NCBI GenBank assembly: GCA_003235605.1
Contig: QJVU01000561.1
Span: 1-7,079, forward strand
Length of the DNA stretch: 7,079 nt
Reading direction: 5' to 3'
From: Planctomycetota bacterium
Lineage (GTDB): Bacteria > Planctomycetota > UBA1135 > UBA2386
The notes under the pieces were generated by a model. It was not told the DNA's origin. It saw only the letters and a program-made list of their open reading frames with translations, and did not search any database. The position numbers and the translations under genes are program-made. This document shows, piece by piece, positions 1 through 5,575 of the stretch. Numbering within the stretch: position 1 is the stretch's first letter; every line of letters begins with the position of its first letter.

Positions 1-840
1 CCGAAGGGGCTGCCCGGCGCCGGGAACATCCTTGTCTTCAACAACGGCTTCGGCCGCGACTTCTCCTCCGTCGAGGAGATCGTGCCGCCGGTGGATACCG
101 ACGGCACCTATGCCACCAGCGACGGTGTGTGGGGACCCGAAGCCCCCAAGTGGACGTACACGGCTGCCACCGCGCGCGACTTCTATGCCCAGTTCGTGTC
201 CGGCGCCCAGCGTCTCCCGAACGGCAACACGCTCATCTGCAGCGGCACGGCGGGGTGGGTCTTCGAGGTGACGGCTGCCGGCAAGACGGTCTGGGAGTAC
301 AGGAACCCTGATTCCGCCGCAGGAATCCTCATGCAGGGAGACCCACCCACAGGCAACGCCGTGTTCCGCGCCCCTCGCTTTGCCGCCGACTACCCGGGCC
401 TGAAAGGCAGGAGCCTGACTCCCGGGGAACCCGTCGAACGGTACGAGGCCATGCTCCTCGTGGAGGGATCAGGCGCCCCCCATCGGGCCGGGCCAGGAAC
501 ATCGGTCCAGCTCTCCCTGCACGCCGCCAGCCACGCGGGTCTCGGCTACGTCATGGCGACGTCGGCAAGCCCCGGCCTGTTGCAGATCGACCATCGGTTC
601 CTCCGCATGGGCTGGGACCCCATCCTGGCAGCGTCGATCTGGTCCGCGGCACCCGGGATCTTCCAGAACTACGCCGGCTTCCTGGACATCCACGGTCGCG
701 GGCACGCGACCCTGGGCATCCCGAACATCCCGGCCCTGACCGGCGTCAAGCTGCACAACGCCTTCCTGGTCATCGACCCCACGGCCCGCTCCTCGCTTCG
801 CATGGTCTCCAACACCGCGGTCGTGGAGATCGGCCCCTGA
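1..840 (+). CDS. Arylsulfotransferase-like secreted protein, C-terminal part (5' end cut by window)
   Basis: The frame is open from base 1 to a TGA at 838-840, giving 279 residues with no start in the window; the GTG at 82 is an internal codon. Residues about 7-105 look like blades of the arylsulfotransferase beta-propeller: a 'GNILVFNNG' strand (8-16), an 'RLPNGNTLICSG' strand (71-82) and 'VFEVTAAGKTVWEY' (87-100). 'NAVFRAPRFAADYPGL' (119-134) follows as a typical closing element. Known family members move sulfate between aryl donors and phenolic acceptors in the periplasm, using histidines that lie mostly upstream of this fragment, so activity cannot be judged here. Residues about 166-279 form a separate beta-rich C-terminal segment ending 'SNTAVVEIGP', resembling the end of the protein at 1642-2586 and perhaps acting in sorting or attachment. 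The family call is by recalled pattern. A non-catalytic propeller protein is the alternative. Confidence 0.7.
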   Translation, partial: PKGLPGAGNILVFNNGFGRDFSSVEEIVPPVDTDGTYATSDGVWGPEAPKWTYTAATARDFYAQFVSGAQRLPNGNTLICSGTAGWVFEVTAAGKTVWEYRNPDSAAGILMQGDPPTGNAVFRAPRFAADYPGLKGRSLTPGEPVERYEAMLLVEGSGAPHRAGPGTSVQLSLHAASHAGLGYVMATSASPGLLQIDHRFLRMGWDPILAASIWSAAPGIFQNYAGFLDIHGRGHATLGIPNIPALTGVKLHNAFLVIDPTARSSLRMVSNTAVVEIGP

Positions 841-859
841 CCTGTCAGCTCGCGACAGG
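841..859 (+). terminator. Hairpin directly after the arylsulfotransferase-like gene
   Basis: CCTGTC (841-846) and GACAGG (854-859) form a perfect 6-bp stem around a 7-nt loop, starting on the first base after the TGA. There is no T-run after it, so it is a weak intrinsic terminator at best. It could instead protect the 3' end of the mRNA or work with Rho. Its position right at the stop codon supports a transcript end here. Confidence 0.35.
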
Positions 860-914
860 CATGCCACCGACCGAGCAGGCAGGGTGGCTGGAAGTGGGAT
901 CGCGCTGCCGCGAG

Positions 915-923
915 TGCTATCCT
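915..923 (+). promoter_or_regulatory. Extended -10-like promoter of the lipoprotein gene
   Basis: TGCTATCCT fits an extended -10 pattern (TG, one base, then a TAnnnT hexamer at 918-923). It lies 71 bp before the ATG at 986, and no convincing -35 box is seen 17 bp upstream. A near-identical element, TGGTAACCT, sits exactly 71 bp before the next gene. The match continues for four bases beyond the hexamer (CTCG / CTCG and a T two bases on), which strengthens both calls. The sigma factor involved is unknown. Confidence 0.4.
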
Positions 924-927
924 CGGT

Positions 928-941
928 CTCCCGGCCGGGAG
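928..941. promoter_or_regulatory. 14-bp perfect palindrome near the predicted transcription start
   Basis: CTCCCGGCCGGGAG is its own reverse complement and begins five bases after the -10-like hexamer, so it would cover the predicted +1. Its core CCGGCC recurs at 942-947, 11 bp on. It could be an operator for a dimeric repressor or a small hairpin in the 5' leader. GC-rich DNA yields such palindromes by chance, so confidence is low. Confidence 0.25.
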
Positions 942-974
942 CCGGCCGCTCCGAACACCCGATTCAAGACCTCC

Positions 975-978
975 GAGG
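975..978 (+). promoter_or_regulatory. Ribosome binding site deciding the lipoprotein start
   Basis: GAGG lies 7 nt before the ATG at 986. It supports that start over the upstream in-frame codons back to 884, which would put about 34 non-hydrophobic residues ahead of the lipoprotein signal peptide. Confidence 0.5.
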
Positions 979-985
979 CCCTACC

Positions 986-1426
986 ATGTCATGTTTGCTC
1001 CGCAGCACTCTCCTCGCCGTCGCGATCGTTCCCCTCGCCTCCTGTGCCTCGGCGCCGGATCCACAGGCCCAGGACCTTGTCCAGTCCATCGCCCACAAGA
1101 ATGCGAACGTCGTCCGCCTGACGGTGCACGCGATCCCAGCGGGCGCCACGGCCTACAAGGCCGTTGCCAGCACTTCGTCGAGCAAGCTGGGCAAGCCGTC
1201 CGACCCTGAGGACCTCAAGGCGATCCAGACCGGCCAGCTCGTCGTCCTGGAGGAGACCGGCGCCATCGATGTCACGGTTCCGATCCTGATGAAGGGCGGC
1301 AAGCACTCCGCCACGACCGGTGTCACCGTGAAGGAGAGCGTCGGCAAGGACGCAGCGATCCTCATGGCTCGCACGATCGCGGGTGAGATCGAACAGGGCC
1401 TGACGAACGCCTCGATGAAGAAGTAG
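986..1426 (+). CDS. Small lipoprotein with a Cache-like domain pattern
   Basis: The 146-residue protein starts with a type II signal peptide: R6 followed by a hydrophobic run, then the lipobox L17-A18-S19-C20, so C20 should be lipidated and the protein anchored in a membrane. The mature part is one small alpha/beta domain (about 28-146). The stretch 'VASTSSSKLGKPSDPEDL' (60-77), then 'TGQLVVLEE' and a 'VTVPI....GKHSATTGVTV' strand pair, resembles the order of elements in Cache/PDC extracellular sensor domains (small-molecule binding), but no transmembrane helix, histidine kinase, cyclase or methyl-accepting part is attached. It has its own promoter-like element and ribosome binding site and is not operonic with its neighbours. 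The lipoprotein call is firm; the Cache resemblance is by eye only, and no ligand can be named. Confidence 0.8.
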   Translation: MSCLLRSTLLAVAIVPLASCASAPDPQAQDLVQSIAHKNANVVRLTVHAIPAGATAYKAVASTSSSKLGKPSDPEDLKAIQTGQLVVLEETGAIDVTVPILMKGGKHSATTGVTVKESVGKDAAILMARTIAGEIEQGLTNASMKK

Positions 1427-1486
1427 CTTTCTCGGACACCGCGCTGAGTCGCGACTGCCGCGCGAGACACACCCTGCTCGCTTTCA

Positions 1487-1509
1487 GCCCTGGCCTTCAC
1501 GGCCTGGGC
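1487..1509 (+). terminator. GC-rich hairpin after the lipoprotein gene
   Basis: GCCC-T-GGCC (1487-1495) pairs with GGCC-T-GGGC (1501-1509) around the loop TTCAC, giving 8 bp with one T-T mismatch. It lies 60 bp after the TAG at 1424-1426 and 62 bp before the next promoter-like element. No T-run follows, so an intrinsic terminator is only possible. The smaller palindrome AGTCGCGACT lies upstream at 1447-1456. Confidence 0.3.
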
Positions 1510-1570
1510 AGGATCGCAGGGCGAAGAACGCGCAAAACTCCGGGTCTTCCACCCACGCTCCGGCAGCTTC

Positions 1571-1579
1571 TGGTAACCT
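1571..1579 (+). promoter_or_regulatory. Extended -10-like promoter of the 314-residue exported protein
   Basis: TGGTAACCT has the extended -10 form with hexamer TAACCT at 1574-1579, and lies 71 bp before the ATG at 1642. It is the counterpart of the element at 915-923, with the same distance to the start codon and the same CTCG continuation. No clear -35 box is seen. A short palindrome, CGGATCCG (1588-1595), lies near the predicted +1. Confidence 0.4.
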
Positions 1580-1630
1580 CGCTGACTCGGATCCGGGCCT
1601 CGCCCTCCGCCTGGCAAGCCCCCTGGACGC

Positions 1631-1636
1631 AAGGAG
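1631..1636 (+). promoter_or_regulatory. Strong Shine-Dalgarno site
   Basis: AAGGAG ends 5 nt before the ATG at 1642 and fixes that start, directly ahead of the signal peptide. Confidence 0.75.
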
Positions 1637-1641
1637 TACCC

Positions 1642-2586
1642 ATGCGCACCCTTTTCGTCTCTGCGGTCCCCATCCTGCTCGCCGCGGCCGGAAGCCAACT
1701 GGCCGCACAGGTCACCATCAAGACCGTGGTGCGGAAGGTGAGCAGCTACGCCGCCCTGAATTCCCAGAAGGACAGCAAGTCGTTGCCGGCAAACACCGAC
1801 GTGTCCAACGGCTACTTCCTCGGGGCGCAAGTGCAGGATCCCAACAACAGGTTCTGTTTCGGCTCATGCTATTCGGCAGGCCGCCACCTCGCCTCGCCGA
1901 CCAGGGTTGAGCTCGAGACCTACGCAGCCTCCAGCCCGGACATCTACCTCACCTGTGTGCCCAACGCACAGTCCGGCGCCAACGAGCTGTTGGCCACGTT
2001 CAGCTCTCCGGTGCCCACTGCCGGCCGGCTCGACATCGACATCACGTCGTCGTCTCAATACTCCGCCACCGCCACCGTGGGTGTCGACGTGGGTGACGAC
2101 GGCAAGCTCGAGCTCAGCACCGCCGGGCAAAGCAAGGTCGATGTCGTCCTCGGACCCTGGGGTCTTCCGGTCGCGCTGAAGAGCCTTTGTGCAGCAAGCC
2201 AGCTTGCCCAGGCCAAGTCCCTCATCAAGGTCAGCTTCGTGCCGAACTCGGGTCGCTTCACGGTGGTTGGCACGTCATGTGGTGGGGCGACGCTGCAGGG
2301 CTCGTATACCGGCTCCCATCTCGAGTTCCGTATCGACACGATCCCGCAGGGTCAGTACCCGGTGCTGGTGATCGGTATCAAGGCGCAGAGCGTCCCGATT
2401 CCCCCAGCGGGCTGTCTTCTGCACACCGACCTCCTGGTGTCGATCGGCCTGCCGACCAACGGCAACCGGGCTCGCCTGGACATCCCGGTGGCCAAACCCC
2501 CGACGGGTCGTTTCCGGGTGCAGTTCTTCAGCGTCGCCGGTGGGGCGTGGCGTTCGAGCAATGCCCTCGAGCTGGCGCTACCCTGA
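1642..2586 (+). CDS. Exported protein of unknown function with a Planctomycetota-style C-terminal domain
   Basis: The 314-residue protein begins with a Sec signal peptide (R2, hydrophobic run 4-17, likely cleavage around A22). I do not recognise the body, residues about 24-225. It appears mostly beta-strand, is rich in Ser, Thr, Val and Gly, and has six cysteines (72, 76, 105, 183, 213, 258) that could form disulfides. The segment 'TVGVDVGDDGKLEL' (145-158) reads like an edge of a beta-sandwich. Residues about 226-314 match the C-terminal segment of the gene at 1-840: a 'YPVLVIG' strand, a Pro-rich turn, a central 'G-C-x-L' element (257-260), and the closing 'SSNALELALP'. In this phylum such tails are common on secreted proteins; a sorting or anchoring role is inference. 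The gene has its own promoter-like element and converges on the minus-strand gene 29 bp after its stop. Secretion is well supported; function is unknown. Confidence 0.85.
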   Translation: MRTLFVSAVPILLAAAGSQLAAQVTIKTVVRKVSSYAALNSQKDSKSLPANTDVSNGYFLGAQVQDPNNRFCFGSCYSAGRHLASPTRVELETYAASSPDIYLTCVPNAQSGANELLATFSSPVPTAGRLDIDITSSSQYSATATVGVDVGDDGKLELSTAGQSKVDVVLGPWGLPVALKSLCAASQLAQAKSLIKVSFVPNSGRFTVVGTSCGGATLQGSYTGSHLEFRIDTIPQGQYPVLVIGIKAQSVPIPPAGCLLHTDLLVSIGLPTNGNRARLDIPVAKPPTGRFRVQFFSVAGGAWRSSNALELALP

Positions 2587-2615
2587 TCTCGCCCACGCGC
2601 TGGGTGGTTGCCGAG

Positions 2616-4265
2616 CTAGCGGCCCGTTTCCAGCGGGTGCAGCCATTTCACGTGAACCGGCCCCGAACGATCCGTCGTGCCGGCCGCCGTCCACTGGACC
2701 TCGATGTCGAGCACGCGGCCGTGAGGCCGAAGGTCCAGGGCTCGGCTCGTCCATGGCGCAGTTCCGGTCCTCAGCTCCACGACTTCCTGTGAGCCATGGG
2801 GTCGCGCGACGAGCCGGAACGGCTCGCCGTCGCCACGCACCTGGATCACGATCCGCTCCCGCAGCCGGACGGAAACCTCGCCTACCCTGCCGTTGATCAA
2901 CAGTCGCTCTTCCGGACCGACACGCGGGACGCGCAGGGACGAGGTCGTCGACCAGGCCAGACAGCCGCCCACGACAACAGCGAGCCAGCAGAGCGGGAGG
3001 CGCGGCCCTCCGAGCCGACAGAGCACACGGAGCACACAAAGGTGCAGCACGATTCCGAGCCCGAGCATGAGATCGAAGTCCCGGGGGAAGCCCAGCATGA
3101 ACAGGATCACGAACGAGAACCCACAGTAGCCGAGCGCCAGGATCAGCAGGGCAGGAGCAGAGGTCAGGGTGCTGAGCCACCGCCTGCGCAACGAGCGGGG
3201 CACGGCGAACAACGGTGCTGCCAGCACCAGCGGCGAGGCCAGAACCAGGATGTTCGCGCATGTTCGGAAGTGAGCGAGGTCGAACATCCCGTAGCGACTC
3301 AGCCGATGCGGACGAAGGGGCACGAACATGTGCGTGTGGATGTTGCCCGCGTACACCATGAAGCCCGATAGCAGGGTGGCACCGGCTGCCAGGCCCAGGA
3401 CCACGACCGCGACCAGCGCAGCGATGCCCACGTCGCGGAGACGTTGGGACGCCGTGCGCTGGCTCCGGGCAAGCCAGGCGATGAGGGGAACCGCCGGAAA
3501 CAGGGCAAATGCTTGCCCGTGCACGGCCGCGGACATCGCCAGCCAACCCGTACCGATTGCGAGCTCGCGGCCTGGCGTCCCCGAGCTTGGGTAACGGTGG
3601 AGTGACGGGATCGCAAGGAGGAGAAACGGTACACAGAGCTGGCCGTTCTCCACCATGTTCCGCGTGTACATCAGGTGCCAGCTTCCCGCGAGACAGGCCA
3701 TGTCGCAAAAGCGCTTCGTCAAGACGGAGTGCGGATCGCCCTTGCGCACACAGAGTTCATCCGTGGCCACGAGCAGGAAGAACGTGAAGAGAACTCCGAC
3801 AACCGGTGCGACGAACTGCATGCCCTCGAAGCCCGCCCCCAGGTAGACCAACCTGTACAGGACGTTCGCCAGCATGTCGGACGCGCCGGCGTGATCGAAC
3901 CGGGCCTGCTCGTGCCAGAAGCCGTAGTCGCCAAGAGGTTGGACAAGCGAGGTGAACCCGTACACACCCAGCACGACCGCAAGCATGCCGTTGTGGGCAA
4001 CCCGACCGAGGCGGTGTGGCACGAACGCGATCAAAAGGTAGACGGCGATGGCCACGAGCCCCCCGGTTTCGGGGTATGCGTGGTAGTGCGAGACCCACAA
4101 GGCCCCTGGCGCACCGTACAGCAGCCCCAGGAGGGCCGTGACCCAAACGCAGAGCCCCGTCGCAAGGCCGCGAAGCATGAACCGGGACGGCGGAATCAAG
4201 ACGAGGGTTCGGGGAGTTCGGAGTTCGCCCGCCGCCATCCTAGCAGGCCGCCAGGGCGGTATCAT
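2616..4265 (-). CDS. Polytopic membrane protein, GT-C-type glycosyltransferase-like
   Basis: The frame gives 549 residues from the ATG at 4265, chosen because GGAG lies 7 nt upstream. In-frame ATGs at 4238 and 4178 have no such site, though 4178 (520 residues) starts nearer the first membrane helix. About 10-11 hydrophobic segments run from residue 34 to 438, followed by a soluble beta-rich domain of about 110 residues (440-549), probably extracytoplasmic. Features typical of GT-C-like membrane proteins are an acidic loop after the first helices (D124-H125, 'ASDMLANVLYR'), 'NMVENG' (203-208) opening a helix, 'VHG' (248-250), 'SRYGMFDLAHF' (323-333) and 'PRDFDL' (394-399), resembling the 'RDWDLF' element of related proteins. 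Such enzymes use polyprenyl-phosphate sugars at the outer face of the membrane. Substrate and activity are unknown; a flippase or other polytopic protein is possible. It is divergent from the SGNH gene. Confidence 0.75.
   Translation of the reverse strand: MIPPWRPARMAAGELRTPRTLVLIPPSRFMLRGLATGLCVWVTALLGLLYGAPGALWVSHYHAYPETGGLVAIAVYLLIAFVPHRLGRVAHNGMLAVVLGVYGFTSLVQPLGDYGFWHEQARFDHAGASDMLANVLYRLVYLGAGFEGMQFVAPVVGVLFTFFLLVATDELCVRKGDPHSVLTKRFCDMACLAGSWHLMYTRNMVENGQLCVPFLLLAIPSLHRYPSSGTPGRELAIGTGWLAMSAAVHGQAFALFPAVPLIAWLARSQRTASQRLRDVGIAALVAVVVLGLAAGATLLSGFMVYAGNIHTHMFVPLRPHRLSRYGMFDLAHFRTCANILVLASPLVLAAPLFAVPRSLRRRWLSTLTSAPALLILALGYCGFSFVILFMLGFPRDFDLMLGLGIVLHLCVLRVLCRLGGPRLPLCWLAVVVGGCLAWSTTSSLRVPRVGPEERLLINGRVGEVSVRLRERIVIQVRGDGEPFRLVARPHGSQEVVELRTGTAPWTSRALDLRPHGRVLDIEVQWTAAGTTDRSGPVHVKWLHPLETGR
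4248..4259. promoter_or_regulatory. Inverted repeat at the divergent gene junction
   Basis: CCGCC-AG-GGCGG is a perfect 5-bp inverted repeat. With the start at 4265 it lies inside the first codons of the minus-strand gene. If that gene really starts at 4238 or 4178, it would lie between the two divergent genes and could be an operator. A TATCAT hexamer (4260-4265) that could be a plus-strand -10 box for the SGNH gene directly follows it. Both readings are tentative. Confidence 0.2.
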
Positions 4266-4272
4266 CTTGCTT

Positions 4273-4276
4273 CTCC
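4273..4276 (-). promoter_or_regulatory. Ribosome binding site supporting the 4265 start
   Basis: On the minus strand GGAG is followed by 7 nt and then the ATG at 4265. The alternatives at 4238 and 4178 lack a Shine-Dalgarno site at a useful distance, so this decides the preferred start. Confidence 0.5.
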
Positions 4277-4294
4277 GCGCCTCCGAATCAAGCG

Positions 4295-5575
4295 ATGCCG
4301 ACGTGGACCAACCCGAGCCGCCCGATGTCCGGGCCCGGCACGCCGCCCTCGAGGCGAAGGGCCGTGGTCTTGTCTTTGTGGGGACTGACAATGATCGCGC
4401 TCGGCGGCGCAACGAGTGAGTGGGCACTCCGCGCATACGGTGCCCTGGAACAGACGGGGAGCTTCGCGTGGCTGCGCGTGTTGGAGGGCTGTGTCGTTGG
4501 CTGGGGTATCGTGACGATCGTGCTGCGGCACCGACTGCTGGTCCTGAAGCTCAACTTGATGCTCTTCTCGCTCCTCGTGGTCACTCCAGTCGTTGCAGAA
4601 CTGGCCCTGCGTGTTTCGCTCCTCTTCGAGGGATCCCCCACCAGAAGACCGGAGCTCTATGCCGACTACTTCTCGGACGACGACTACTGGAAGCTCAACC
4701 TGCGCTGGACCGGCCGCTGGGCTCCTGTCGCCAGGCGCGTTCACCCCTTGCTCGGATGGTCGCAGGCCAACGTAACCGAGCAGAACCCCCTGGGCCTGTA
4801 CGCGAAGACCTCGAAGCGGCTCGACGACAAACGACGCAAGGTAGCATTCTACGGTGACTCCTTCGTCGCCGGCTCGGCCGCAGTTGCGGATCACATACCG
4901 GAGTACATGGAGCGTCAGCTCGGAGAGTCGGTCATTCTGGACTTCGCTGGCCCTGGCTCAGGAACCTATCAGATCGCGTTGATGTTCCAACAGACCTACA
5001 AGAGCATGGGCGATCCGTTCGTCGTGATCGGCACGATGCTGTATGACCTGGACCGCGCGGTGCTCTCGGTCCGCGGCGGATTGAAGCCGTACGTCGAGGT
5101 CGATGCACAGGGACGGGTCCAGCTCGAGGGCGTACCAATTCCCCGAGATCAACTCGCACTGCTCCTATCGGCACCGTTGGACTCTTTCAGCTTCCTCATG
5201 AGCTTCATCCGGACGAAACACCGGAAGCTCTGGCACATCGAGCCACGACTCGATCAAAAGAAGCGGGTCAACACCGCGATCCTGGAGTGGACGAAGGCAA
5301 CGGCAAGTGTCGCGGGACTCGACGTCCTCCATGTAATCTTCTACGGCGAGCCCTCGCTGCACCGGCTCGAATGGCGGGAGGACTACCTGAAAGGAGAGCT
5401 CGAGAGGCTGGGCCTCGATTACGTGGACACCAAACCCCTGCTCCTCGAGCACTGCCGCAGGCAGGGCAAGCCGGTCAACTCCCTGTATACGCTGGACGGG
5501 CACCACAACGCGGAAGGCAACCGTCTGATCGGCGATGCCATCGTCGCCTACCTTCGAGCCCACGGGATCCGCTAG
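4295..5575 (+). CDS. Membrane-anchored SGNH/GDSL-type hydrolase or acyl-modifying protein
   Basis: The 426-residue protein has an N-terminal membrane part with three hydrophobic segments (about 23-45, 58-77, 82-110) preceded by R20-R21-R22, then an extracytoplasmic SGNH domain (about 180-426). Block I is 'KVAFYGDSFVAG' (182-193) with the likely nucleophile S189; block II is the Gly in 'LDFAGPGSGTYQ' (215-226). The C-terminal 'LDGHHNAEGNRL' (400-411) carries the catalytic D401 with H403 or H404. The usual block III Asn is not obvious: the matching strand reads 'VVIGTMLYDLDRAVLSVR' (243-260). Family members are esterases, lipases or acyltransferases, often acting on surface glycans; the GT-C-like genes on both sides suggest acetyl or acyl editing of an exported glycan. 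The start is uncertain: neither 4295 nor 4325 (M11) has a clear ribosome binding site, and ATG 4391 would cut the first helix. The hydrolase fold is well supported. Confidence 0.82.
   Translation: MPTWTNPSRPMSGPGTPPSRRRAVVLSLWGLTMIALGGATSEWALRAYGALEQTGSFAWLRVLEGCVVGWGIVTIVLRHRLLVLKLNLMLFSLLVVTPVVAELALRVSLLFEGSPTRRPELYADYFSDDDYWKLNLRWTGRWAPVARRVHPLLGWSQANVTEQNPLGLYAKTSKRLDDKRRKVAFYGDSFVAGSAAVADHIPEYMERQLGESVILDFAGPGSGTYQIALMFQQTYKSMGDPFVVIGTMLYDLDRAVLSVRGGLKPYVEVDAQGRVQLEGVPIPRDQLALLLSAPLDSFSFLMSFIRTKHRKLWHIEPRLDQKKRVNTAILEWTKATASVAGLDVLHVIFYGEPSLHRLEWREDYLKGELERLGLDYVDTKPLLLEHCRRQGKPVNSLYTLDGHHNAEGNRLIGDAIVAYLRAHGIR
5572..5575. other. Palindromic CTAG supplying both stop codons of convergent genes
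   Basis: The plus-strand gene ends with TAG at 5573-5575, and the minus-strand gene ends with TAG read from 5574 to 5572. The two coding regions therefore overlap by four bases and share one CTAG palindrome. No room remains for a terminator between them, so each transcript must run into the other gene's 3' end. Confidence 0.9.

Noticed and set aside
884..985. Upstream extension of the lipoprotein frame to the ATG at 884
   Set aside because: It would place about 34 residues ahead of a clear lipoprotein signal peptide and would overlap the promoter-like element; the ATG at 986 has a GAGG site.
1153..1830. Minus-strand open frame of 225 residues opposite the lipoprotein and exported-protein genes
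   Set aside because: It is antisense to two genes with signal peptides and covers the intergenic region with low-complexity Arg/Gly content.
2592..2604. CCCA-CGCGC-TGGG as a bidirectional terminator between convergent genes
   Set aside because: The stem is only four base pairs and has no T-run on either strand, so it is too weak to call.
2578..3708. Long minus-strand open frame (376 residues) overlapping the GT-C-like gene
   Set aside because: It is rich in Arg, Pro, Ala and Gly with no domain pattern, and lies in another frame of a gene with clear membrane helices and motifs; long spurious frames are expected at this GC content.
3675..4388. Plus-strand open frame of 237 residues opposite the GT-C-like gene
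   Set aside because: Highly charged and His/Arg/Pro-rich, with no motif; explained as the antisense reading of a high-GC membrane protein.
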